In this document: piece by piece, positions 5,132 through 10,731 of the stretch
How positions within the stretch are numbered: position 1 is the stretch's first letter
How the letters are laid out: each line of letters opens with the position of its first letter
DNA from: Oscillospiraceae bacterium
GTDB lineage: Bacteria > Bacillota > Clostridia > Oscillospirales > Oscillospiraceae
Assembly: GCA_017378975.1 (NCBI GenBank)
Contig: JAFNXT010000326.1
Location: 1 to 10,731, forward strand
DNA length: 10,731 nucleotides
Direction: 5' to 3'
Translations under genes and position numbers: made by a program
Notes under the pieces: generated by a model
What the model saw: only the letters and a program-made list of their open reading frames with translations
Databases searched by the model: none
Told to the model about the DNA's origin: nothing

Positions 5132-6226
5132 TTATTCGCCAGTGTAGGGAGCGTAGGAGACGTACAGCTTGCCGGCGCAGTCGGAAGCGACGGTGAAGCG
5201 CTCGTCGGTCAGAGAAGCCAGAGCATCCACGGGAGCCTTGTCACCGGAGATGGCCTGGACGGTCTGGCAGATAGCCACGGCCATGCCGTTGGCATCCTGC
5301 TTGACGGTGCCGATCATGGAGCCTTCCTTGATCAGAGCCTTGGCGGCATCGGTAGCGTCAACGCCGAAGACGGGGACGACGTGAGCGCCGGACTTGTTGT
5401 AACCGGCCTGCTGCAGGGAAGCGACCGCGCCCTCAGCCATGCCGTCGTTGTTGCAGATGACCAGCTCGATCATGTTGCCGTTGGACTCGTTGTAGGTGAC
5501 CAGGTTGGTGTCCATGTAGTCCTTGGCGGCCTTGGCGGACCATGCGCCTTCCAGGTCGGTCTGCCACTTCTGAGCGGCGCCAGCGTCGAAGTACTCCAGA
5601 GCGGGCTTGCCGGCGGCGGTCAGGATCTTGTCAGCGTCTTCCACGCCAAACTGGGTACGGAAGATAGCCTCAGCATTGCCTTCCTCGCCCTTGAACATAG
5701 CATAGGAGATCTTGCCGTCCTTGTTCAGGTCGATGGCATCGAAGTTGGCCAGGACGTACTCGCCGACCATCTTGCCCTGCATGTGACCGGCCTCAGGAGC
5801 GTCGGTGCCGATGAAGCAAGCGGTCTTGTTGGCGTTCAGAGCGGTGACGTCGGAGCCGTCGGTGCCGATGGCACGGTTGAAGAAGACCACGGGGATGTCA
5901 CCGGCGGCGTCGATGATGGACTGGGCCACGTCGGGGTCACCGGAGGTGACGACGTTGACCACCAGCAGGTTGGTGCCACCGGCGATGGCGGTACGGATCT
6001 GCTCGAGCTGCTTGGCCTGATCCTTAGCGGCGAACTGGTTGTCGTACTTGATGCCAGCCTTGTCCAGCTCAGTGTTCAGCTCAGCACGGACGGAGCTAAG
6101 ATAAACGTCAGCCTCGTCATACCAGAAAACGGAGACCTTCAGTTCGTCACCGCCACCGGCGGCGCCGCAGGCGACCAGACCCATGACCAGAGTCAGCGCG
6201 AGGACCATTGCGAGAATCTTTTTCAT
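5132..6226 (-). CDS. mglB: Galactose/glucose-type periplasmic-fold binding lipoprotein (MglB family)
   Basis: A 364-residue ABC-transporter substrate-binding lipoprotein. Signal peptide residues 1-19 end in the lipobox LVAC (Cys20). The two-lobed sugar-binding fold shows FFN (Asn117), NND (259-261), GVDA (Asp290) and QDAN (Asn313), which match galactose-binding protein ligand residues, and an EF-hand-like calcium loop DLNKDGKIS at 166-174 that is specific to the MglB group. Trp229 fits the stacking tryptophan. Differences: the segment equivalent to E. coli GEPGHPDAEAR reads GEEGNAEAIFR, so the ligand His and Asp are replaced by Asn184 and Glu186 while Arg190 is kept, and there is a two-residue insertion near the first ligand Asp. 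The ATG has AAGGAGGT 8 bases upstream. No mglA or mglC adjoins it; the ATPase and permease must be elsewhere. Galactose is the likely but unproven ligand. Confidence 0.9.
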   Translation of the reverse strand: MKKILAMVLALTLVMGLVACGAAGGGDELKVSVFWYDEADVYLSSVRAELNTELDKAGIKYDNQFAAKDQAKQLEQIRTAIAGGTNLLVVNVVTSGDPDVAQSIIDAAGDIPVVFFNRAIGTDGSDVTALNANKTACFIGTDAPEAGHMQGKMVGEYVLANFDAIDLNKDGKISYAMFKGEEGNAEAIFRTQFGVEDADKILTAAGKPALEYFDAGAAQKWQTDLEGAWSAKAAKDYMDTNLVTYNESNGNMIELVICNNDGMAEGAVASLQQAGYNKSGAHVVPVFGVDATDAAKALIKEGSMIGTVKQDANGMAVAICQTVQAISGDKAPVDALASLTDERFTVASDCAGKLYVSYAPYTGE

Positions 6227-6253
6227 TGATACATACCTCCTTGTTGTTCAGGT

Positions 6254-6267
6254 TGGGGCATGCCCCA
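6254..6267. promoter_or_regulatory. 14-base perfect palindrome, candidate operator of mglB
   Basis: TGGGGCATGCCCCA is a gapless perfect palindrome. It lies just downstream of the predicted transcription start of mglB (near 6274), where a bound repressor would block initiation or elongation. With no loop it is better suited to a dimeric DNA-binding protein than to an RNA hairpin. The regulator is not identified. Confidence 0.55.
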
Positions 6268-6280
6268 CCATGTTGTCTAA

Positions 6281-6309
6281 ATCATACAAAACTTTTGAAT
6301 AAAAGTAAA
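6281..6309 (-). promoter_or_regulatory. Probable mglB promoter
   Basis: On the - strand, TTTACT (6309-6304) and TATGAT (6286-6281) are separated by 17 bases within a locally AT-rich stretch, four and five matches of six to consensus. It would give a leader of about 48 bases. Confidence 0.6.
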
Positions 6310-6313
6310 GTAT

Positions 6314-6338
6314 GTTTGTGCAGTAATATTTCACAAAC
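6314..6338. promoter_or_regulatory. Inverted repeat upstream of the mglB -35, candidate activator site
   Basis: GTTTGTG at 6314-6320 and CACAAAC at 6332-6338 form a 7-base inverted repeat with 11 bases between. Its centre is about 52 bases upstream of the predicted transcription start, a position typical for an activator. The binding protein is unknown. Confidence 0.4.
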
Positions 6339-6458
6339 TATTCCATCGTTTTTTATGCACATCCACCATTTTCATCCCATGTACACATATCCGTGCCATG
6401 TCCTCCTTGTGCAGACTCGCTCTCTTAACGCGTCATCCCCCGGATCGTATCATAGAGG

Positions 6459-6493
6459 AAAACCCCGGCATCCAGCGCCGCTTTCTTCCGGGG
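6459..6493 (-). terminator. Probable terminator after lrgB
   Basis: On the - strand CCCCGG (6493-6488) pairs with CCGGGG (6468-6463) around a 19-base interior that contains a minor AGC/GCT pairing, followed directly by TTTTCCTC. It starts 38 bases after the lrgB stop. The rest of the 304-base gap between lrgB and mglB holds the mglB promoter region described separately and no clear gene. Confidence 0.6.
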
Positions 6494-6530
6494 ATCCGAT
6501 CTGAGCATAGATCGACATACCTCCGATCTG

Positions 6531-7214
6531 TCAAAACAGGAATGAAAACAGGACCGATGTGATGAGCCCGGCCAGGGTCAGGGACAGACTGCTCACCGCC
6601 CCCGCCAGAGGGGAGAGCTCCATGGCCTTGCTGGTGCCGATCACATGGGACGCGGTACCGAAGGCCACGCCCTGAGAAATGGGATCATCCAGCCGGAACG
6701 CCCTGCACAGCAGAGGTCCTGCCAGATTCCCCACCACACCGGTGATGATGATCACCGCCGTGGTCAGCGCCCCCACGCCGCCGGCCTGCTCGCTGAGGAC
6801 CACACCGATGGCGGAGGTGATGCTTTTGGGCAGCAGGGACAGGGTCAGGGTCTGACTGAGCCCCAGGCCCTTGCAGATCAGCCAAACCGACAGCAGGCTG
6901 GACAGGGTCCCTCCCAGCACACCGATCAGGACCGCCGGCAGATGCCGCCGGAGCTCCCGTAATCTCTCATAAAAGGCGATCGCCAGACAAATGGTAGCCG
7001 GCGTCATCAGATAGGACAGGGGCTGACAGGCCTGCTGATACCGCTCCACCGGGATGTCCAGCGCCCACAGGGCCAGCATCACCAGAGCCGCACCGATCAG
7101 GATCGGGTCGAAGATGGCCAGCTTCCACTTCCTCCGGCAAAGCCGCCCCAGTCCGAAGGCCCCGATCGTCAGCACCACGCAAAAATAGCCGCACCCGGCC
7201 AGCAGTTCACCCAT
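6531..7214 (-). CDS. lrgB: LrgB/CidB family membrane protein
   Basis: A 227-residue polytopic membrane protein covering the whole LrgB family. Signatures are LLPKSITSAIG (128-137), the VIIITGVVGNLAGP helix (154-167), and GVAFGTASHVIGTSKAMEL (182-200). Most of the chain is hydrophobic helices with short basic loops. LrgB acts with LrgA: the Staphylococcus pair was described as antiholin-like, while the Bacillus subtilis PftAB and Streptococcus mutans pairs transport pyruvate. ATG at 7214 overlaps the end of lrgA by 8 bases and aligns with usual LrgB starts; a GTG three codons earlier (7223) is possible, adding three residues. It is the last gene of the - strand operon that contains a sialic-acid-lyase-like enzyme, which makes a pyruvate role attractive here. 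Confidence 0.92.
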   Translation of the reverse strand: MGELLAGCGYFCVVLTIGAFGLGRLCRRKWKLAIFDPILIGAALVMLALWALDIPVERYQQACQPLSYLMTPATICLAIAFYERLRELRRHLPAVLIGVLGGTLSSLLSVWLICKGLGLSQTLTLSLLPKSITSAIGVVLSEQAGGVGALTTAVIIITGVVGNLAGPLLCRAFRLDDPISQGVAFGTASHVIGTSKAMELSPLAGAVSSLSLTLAGLITSVLFSFLF

Positions 7215-7563
7215 GGCCGCCACCGCCCTTCCGGAAAAGTTTGGTCAGCAGGCCGGAAACGCCGAAGGTCAGCACGGTGGTGACCGCGATCACCAGCGCG
7301 ATCTTCAGGATATCCCCCCGGATCATGTCCCAGCAAGCCATGATCCCCACCGTGGGGACCACGAACAGCAAGGGCAGTATGGACACCAGAAAGGCTCCGG
7401 TCTGCTTCACCTGCTCCACCTTCACCAGCTTACAGGCGAAGGCCAGGAACAGGAGCACCATGCCATAGATCGAAGCCGGCACCGGAAGGGGGATCAGGGC
7501 ATGGCACAGCTCACCGGCAAGGCTGAAGCCCAGGATGATCCCTGCTTGTTTGATATACTTCAC
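7207..7563 (-). CDS. lrgA: LrgA/CidA family membrane protein
   Basis: A 118-residue integral membrane protein with four predicted helices and the family pattern LPVPASIYGMVLLFLAF (about 26-42) and SILPLLFVVPTVGIM (about 61-75), the usual LrgA size. It would form the complex with LrgB. The start is the GTG at 7563: it overlaps the esterase stop as GTGA and has GGGAG 9 bases upstream. Upstream extension of the frame would run inside the esterase gene and gives a non-conserved sequence. Overlaps on both sides (4 bases with the esterase, 8 with lrgB) indicate translational coupling and joint function. The C-terminus ends in a glycine-rich GGGGHG tail. Confidence 0.9.
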   Translation of the reverse strand: MKYIKQAGIILGFSLAGELCHALIPLPVPASIYGMVLLFLAFACKLVKVEQVKQTGAFLVSILPLLFVVPTVGIMACWDMIRGDILKIALVIAVTTVLTFGVSGLLTKLFRKGGGGHG

Positions 7564-8453
7564 GACTCCACGCTCCCATCCGCCCCGTGGGCCGTCCCCA
7601 GCCGCCGGGCCATGACCTCCGCCACCGCCGGGGCGATGACCCGGTGGAAGCTGTCGTTGCCGAAATGGGCCTGACGGAGCTTCGCCGTCAGACCGGTACC
7701 GCCCACCAGATTGGAGTCCGTGGAGCGTGGGATCGGCACATAGGTCTCGGGGCTCCATTGCCGGTAATTGGCCCAGATCTGGGGACATTGGCCCTGACTG
7801 TACCAGTATGCCACGGTCTCCATGTCATACCATACCGACCTGTCCCAGCCTCCCCGGTAGACCCGACCCGGATGGGTCCGGTCCATCCGCCGGAAGAAGT
7901 CATCGGTCATGGCCCGGAAGCCCTCCCAATGACCGGCGGCATCCTGCCAGTCCCACTCGCCCTGACACCAGACCATCCCAAGGAAACGGTTCTCCGGATG
8001 CAGATCCAGAGCATATCCGATCCGGTCACACATGGCCCTGTAATAGCAGGACGTGACGCCCCACCGCCAGATCCCCGGCGCCGGGCGCATGGTCTCGGGG
8101 TCATAGCTCCCGTCCTCACCGCAGGTGAAGCCGGTGCCGCCGTAGGCACAGGGGATCACCAGGATATCATAGTCCTCCGGCACATGGTCCAGCAAAAGAT
8201 CCGCCAGAGGCAGATGGATCCCCCGGGTCCCCACGCCGGGGTCCTGAGGGTGTCCGTAGGGACGCATATCCTGAAAGTTCTGGGCACAGGGGCCCAGCGG
8301 CACGACCCTCCGGTCATCCTCGCCCCAGAACCCCAGTTGGAACAGCCGCCCGGTGCGGTACCGGCCGGTCATGCCCTCCGGGATCCGGGATTCGTCGTAG
8401 CCCACGGCATTGGACTGTCCGGCCACACATAAGATCATGGATCTCTTCGCCAA
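7560..8453 (-). CDS. SGNH-fold carbohydrate (sialate) O-acetylesterase
   Basis: About 297 residues with the SASA/sialate-O-acetylesterase pattern of SGNH hydrolases: block I GQSNAVG (nucleophile Ser14), a glycine block AYGGTGF near 104, WCQGEWDW (about 162-169) as the Q-G-E block, and the catalytic Asp267-His270 in NDSFH. It would remove O-acetyl groups from a sugar. No signal peptide is present, so it should act in the cytoplasm after uptake. Start choice: TTG at 8453 has GGAGGG 7 bases upstream; ATG at 8438 (starting MILCVAGQSN) is the alternative with a weak site; a GTG at 8507 lies inside a terminator stem and is rejected. It lies between the sialic-acid-lyase-like gene and lrgA (GTGA overlap), which supports an O-acetylated sialic acid as substrate, though other acetylated sugars are possible. 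Confidence 0.82.
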   Translation of the reverse strand: MAKRSMILCVAGQSNAVGYDESRIPEGMTGRYRTGRLFQLGFWGEDDRRVVPLGPCAQNFQDMRPYGHPQDPGVGTRGIHLPLADLLLDHVPEDYDILVIPCAYGGTGFTCGEDGSYDPETMRPAPGIWRWGVTSCYYRAMCDRIGYALDLHPENRFLGMVWCQGEWDWQDAAGHWEGFRAMTDDFFRRMDRTHPGRVYRGGWDRSVWYDMETVAYWYSQGQCPQIWANYRQWSPETYVPIPRSTDSNLVGGTGLTAKLRQAHFGNDSFHRVIAPAVAEVMARRLGTAHGADGSVES

Positions 8454-8481
8454 AGAACATCCCTCCCTCACAAAGGCGAAA

Positions 8482-8512
8482 AGGGAGTGTCGCGTCAAGG
8501 GCGACACTCCCT
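8482..8512 (-). terminator. Internal terminator/attenuator between lyase and esterase genes
   Basis: A perfect 12-base stem, AGGGAGTGTCGC at 8482-8493 with its complement at 8501-8512, has a 7-base loop. On the - strand it starts about 10 bases after the lyase stop (8523) and is followed by TTTCGCCTTT. It should reduce transcription of the esterase-lrgA-lrgB part relative to the lyase. There is little room for a promoter between it and the esterase start. Confidence 0.8.
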
Positions 8513-8522
8513 GCGTATCGGA

Positions 8523-9431
8523 TCACAGATAAGCTTCGTAAGCCGCGCGGATCATGTCCACGCACTTATCCACCTGAGCCTCGTCCTCAGGCACCAGATC
8601 ATAAAGGGGCGCGCGGACACCGCCGCAATCGGGAGCCCCCATCTTTCTGAGCACGGCCTTGATCACGGCATACATATTGCCCTTACAGCCGCACAGGGCG
8701 ATGATGATCTTCAGGCAGGCATCCTGGATGGCGCGGGCCTCCTGGATCCTGTTCTCCCGGACCAGCTCATAGATCTTCAGGTACAGCTCCGGCATGGCAC
8801 CGTAGGTACCGCCGATGCCGCCGGTGGCGCCGGCCACCAGACCGCTGAGCAGCTGCTCATCCGGTCCGTTGAAGACCATACATCCCTCGGCACGGAACTC
8901 CTCGATATCCTGCACCGGCATGGAGGAGTTCTTCACACCGATCACTCTGGGGTTCTTCAGCATCTCACGGAGCAGAGCGGGCGTCAGGGAAACGCCTGCA
9001 AGCTGAGGGATGTTGTAGATGATGAAATCGGTGTTGGGTGCGGCGGCGCTCATATCGTTCCAGTATTTCGCGATGGCATAGGGCGGCAGCTTGAAGTAGA
9101 TGGGCGGGATCGCGGCGATCGCGTCCACTCCCAGACTCTCCGCATGGGCGGCCAGCTCCTGAGAATCCGCCGTATTGTTGCAGGCGATGTGAGCGATCAC
9201 GGTGAGCTTGCCCTTGGCCTCCGCCATGACGTTCTCCAGCACCAGCTTGCGCTCCTCCTTGCTCTGGTAGATGCACTCGCCGGAGGAGCCGCCCACATAC
9301 AGGCCGGTGACCCCCTTACCGATGAACCAGCGGGTCAGGGCCCGGACGGCCTCGGGATCCACGGCACCGTCCTTGTCGTAGCAGGCATAGAACGCAGGGA
9401 TGATGCCCTGATATTTTTTGATGTCGGTCAT
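8523..9431 (-). CDS. nanA: N-acetylneuraminate lyase-like enzyme (DapA/NanA family)
   Basis: A 302-residue class I aldolase of the DHDPS/NAL family (usual length about 300). The (beta/alpha)8 barrel shows GLYVGGSSGE (43-52) for carboxylate binding, YNIP with Tyr139, and GVKNSS with the Schiff-base Lys167; FNGPDEQL and GGIGGTYG follow. These details, together with HIACNNTADSQELA, are closer to NanA than to DapA. The predicted reaction is N-acetylneuraminate to N-acetylmannosamine plus pyruvate, in the cytoplasm. The ATG at 9431 is chosen because AGGAGG lies 6 bases upstream; an upstream ATG (9437) overlaps that site. It sits after two sugar ABC permease genes and before an acetylesterase gene, consistent with sialic acid use. 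nanE and nanK are not in the window. Another 2-keto-3-deoxy acid is the main alternative substrate. Confidence 0.85.
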   Translation of the reverse strand: MTDIKKYQGIIPAFYACYDKDGAVDPEAVRALTRWFIGKGVTGLYVGGSSGECIYQSKEERKLVLENVMAEAKGKLTVIAHIACNNTADSQELAAHAESLGVDAIAAIPPIYFKLPPYAIAKYWNDMSAAAPNTDFIIYNIPQLAGVSLTPALLREMLKNPRVIGVKNSSMPVQDIEEFRAEGCMVFNGPDEQLLSGLVAGATGGIGGTYGAMPELYLKIYELVRENRIQEARAIQDACLKIIIALCGCKGNMYAVIKAVLRKMGAPDCGGVRAPLYDLVPEDEAQVDKCVDMIRAAYEAYL

Positions 9432-9471
9432 TTCCATCCTCCTAATCACAGATCAGTTTCCCAATACACAG

Positions 9472-9500
9472 AATATATCACGGCTCACGGGGGAATGCAA
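9472..9500 (-). promoter_or_regulatory. Possible weak internal promoter before nanA
   Basis: On the - strand, TTGCAT (9500-9495) and TATATT (9477-9472) are 17 bases apart in the 75-base gap between the permease and lyase genes. The -10 matches five of six, the -35 only three, so this may be chance. No terminator hairpin is seen in the gap, so the lyase is probably also transcribed from upstream. Confidence 0.3.
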
Positions 9501-9506
9501 GCCGGA

Positions 9507-10415
9507 TCAGCCCTTGACTGCGCCCATGGTGATGCCCTTGGTGAAGTATTTCTGGAAGATCAGGAACACGATGATGATGGGCACGGAAGCCAGAGCGGAG
9601 CCTGCCATCAGCAGACCGTAGTCCACCACGACCTCGCCCTGCATGGTAGCGATACCCAGAGAGATGGTCAGGTTGGAGGTACTGGTCAGCATGATCAGCT
9701 GCATGAAGTAGTCGTTCCAGGAGTTGATGAAGGTGAAGATCGCCAGAGCGCCCACACCGGGCTTGATCATGGGGAACATGACATCGGTGAAGGTGCGCCA
9801 TTCGGAAGCGCCGTCGATGCGGCAGGCCTCCACCATCTCCGTGGGGATGCCCTCGGAGAACTGCTTCAGCAGGAACACACCGAAGGGCCAGCCCACGATG
9901 GGGAAGATCACGGCCCAGATGTTGTCATACAGATCGATGCCGGACATGAGCCGCACCAGAGGGATCAGGATGACCTGCTTCGGCAGGGCCATGGCGCAGA
10001 CGATCAGACTGAACAGGATGGTCTTACCGTAGAACCGCTTCTTGGCCAGCACATAACCGGCCATGGCAGAGGTGGCGCAGGTGATGATCATGGCCGCCAC
10101 CGCCATGAACACGGTGTTGACCAGCCAGCGCAGAGCGGCAGGGATCTTGGGGCCTTCGATCGTCAGGCCGAAGATCTCGAAGTCGAACAGCGGCGCGGCG
10201 CGCTTGCTCATGAGCTTCTCATAGTTGCGCAGGACGAACTCTTTGGGGAACCAGGAAGGATCCACGTTGTTGATCTCCTGAGGAGACTTGAAGGAGCCGG
10301 TGATGATCCAGTACAGGGGGAAGGTGAACAGGAAGGCCAGGATCAGGACCAGGACCCAGCAACAGATCCTGTAAGCCTTTGCCTTGGCGGCGTTTCTATC
10401 CAAACGTTTATCCAT
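9507..10415 (-). CDS. Carbohydrate ABC transporter permease, MalG type
   Basis: A 302-residue inner-membrane permease of the carbohydrate uptake CUT1 group. It has an N-terminal helix (about 16-40), further helices near 98-122, 131-157, 165-186, 221-240 and 266-292, and the cytosolic EAA loop EACRIDGASEWRTFTDVMFP at 196-215, which docks on the ATPase. GxTMGAVKG closes the protein as usual for MalG relatives. GAGGAGGTG lies 8 bases before the ATG, 15 bases after the preceding permease gene, so the two are translated from one message. The paired permeases and the following nanA-like gene suggest uptake of sialic acid by a SatABC-like system; the substrate is inferred only from context. The ATPase is not in the window and may be a shared one. 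Confidence 0.93.
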   Translation of the reverse strand: MDKRLDRNAAKAKAYRICCWVLVLILAFLFTFPLYWIITGSFKSPQEINNVDPSWFPKEFVLRNYEKLMSKRAAPLFDFEIFGLTIEGPKIPAALRWLVNTVFMAVAAMIITCATSAMAGYVLAKKRFYGKTILFSLIVCAMALPKQVILIPLVRLMSGIDLYDNIWAVIFPIVGWPFGVFLLKQFSEGIPTEMVEACRIDGASEWRTFTDVMFPMIKPGVGALAIFTFINSWNDYFMQLIMLTSTSNLTISLGIATMQGEVVVDYGLLMAGSALASVPIIIVFLIFQKYFTKGITMGAVKG

Positions 10416-10430
10416 AGTTCCGGCACCTCC

Positions 10431-10731
10431 TCAATCCTTTTCCTGACCCAGCTTGAACTGGACCGCGGACAGGATGGCGATGATGATGGCCAGGATCACG
10501 CCCATGGCGTTACCGTAGCCGTAGCGATAGAGCTTGAAGGCGTTGTAGTAGATGTAGTACATGATGGTCATGGTGTTGGAACCGCCCTGCGTCAACAACT
10601 GGATCAGTGCGAAGCACTGGAAGGAGTTGATGGTGGTGATGACCAGGATGTACAGGGTGGTGGGCATCATCTGGGGCCACTTGATCTTCCAGAATGCCTG
10701 CATTTGGGTGGCACCGTCCACATTGGCGGCC
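10431..10731 (-). CDS. Carbohydrate ABC transporter permease, MalF/UgpA type, 5' part missing
   Basis: The C-terminal 100 residues of the partner permease. The frame enters at the window edge with the EAA loop AANVDGATQMQAFWKIKWP, then helices ending in the QFKLGQEKD tail typical of this subfamily. It would form the heterodimeric channel with the following MalG-type permease. The stop is 15 bases before the next gene, and that gap holds the next ribosome binding site. A solute-binding protein gene is expected upstream, outside the window. Confidence 0.9.
   Translation of the reverse strand, partial: AANVDGATQMQAFWKIKWPQMMPTTLYILVITTINSFQCFALIQLLTQGGSNTMTIMYYIYYNAFKLYRYGYGNAMGVILAIIIAILSAVQFKLGQEKD

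Noticed and set aside
5054..6229. A 391-codon open frame on the + strand opposite mglB
   Set aside because: It mirrors the codon pattern of the binding-protein gene and has no ribosome binding site or family motif.
6425..6508. A 27-codon - strand frame after lrgB, beginning MLRSDPRKKAAL, with GGAGG 11 bases upstream
   Set aside because: The ribosome binding site spacing is long, it overlaps the lrgB terminator hairpin, and it matches no family I know. It could be a small protein or gene remnant, but the support is too thin to annotate.
7587..8432. A 281-codon + strand open frame opposite the acetylesterase
   Set aside because: Pro, Gly and His rich shadow of a gene with clear catalytic motifs on the other strand.

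Overview
The window looks like chromosome from a GC-rich, low-GC-phylum relative: a Clostridia member, probably Oscillospirales-like and probably gut-dwelling. This rests on strong AGGAGG-type ribosome binding sites on almost every gene, consensus sigma-A promoters, a Gram-positive style rpmH-rnpA-yidD-yidC-jag cluster, lipoprotein signal peptides, and a carbohydrate ABC transporter next to a sialic-acid-lyase-like gene. The taxonomic call is inference; there is no 16S gene here.

Layout. (1) 1-978, + strand: the 3' part of a sugar-phosphate nucleotidyltransferase gene followed by a small PepSY lipoprotein. (2) 998-1151, + strand: a tRNA-Asp(GTC) with a perfect consensus promoter, encoded CCA and a tight terminator. 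(3) 1152-1699: a more AT-rich patch with short direct and inverted repeats and a four-helix-bundle protein gene. (4) 4877 down to 1706, - strand: the ribosomal protein L34 / RNase P protein / YidD / YidC / Jag cluster, with its own promoter and two strong RNA hairpins between rpmH and rnpA. dnaA and oriC, or mnmE/mnmG, which flank this cluster in many bacteria, are not seen here. (5) 4902-5065: a nested palindromic element resembling a MITE or REP composite. (6) 6309 down to 5082, - strand: a free-standing galactose-binding-protein-like lipoprotein (MglB family) with promoter, two operator-like repeats and terminator, but without adjacent mglA or mglC. (7) 10731 down to 6459, - strand: two sugar ABC permeases, an N-acetylneuraminate-lyase-like DapA-family enzyme, a cytoplasmic SGNH O-acetylesterase, and an LrgA/LrgB membrane pair.

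The most interesting unit is the last one. Read together it suggests uptake of an (O-acetylated) sialic acid, cytoplasmic removal of the O-acetyl group, and cleavage to an amino sugar plus pyruvate. The LrgAB pair, whose homologues in Bacillus subtilis (PftAB) and Streptococcus mutans move pyruvate, is translationally coupled to the esterase and could handle the pyruvate released. The substrate and the role of LrgAB are inference. A terminator between the lyase and the esterase implies graded expression along the operon.
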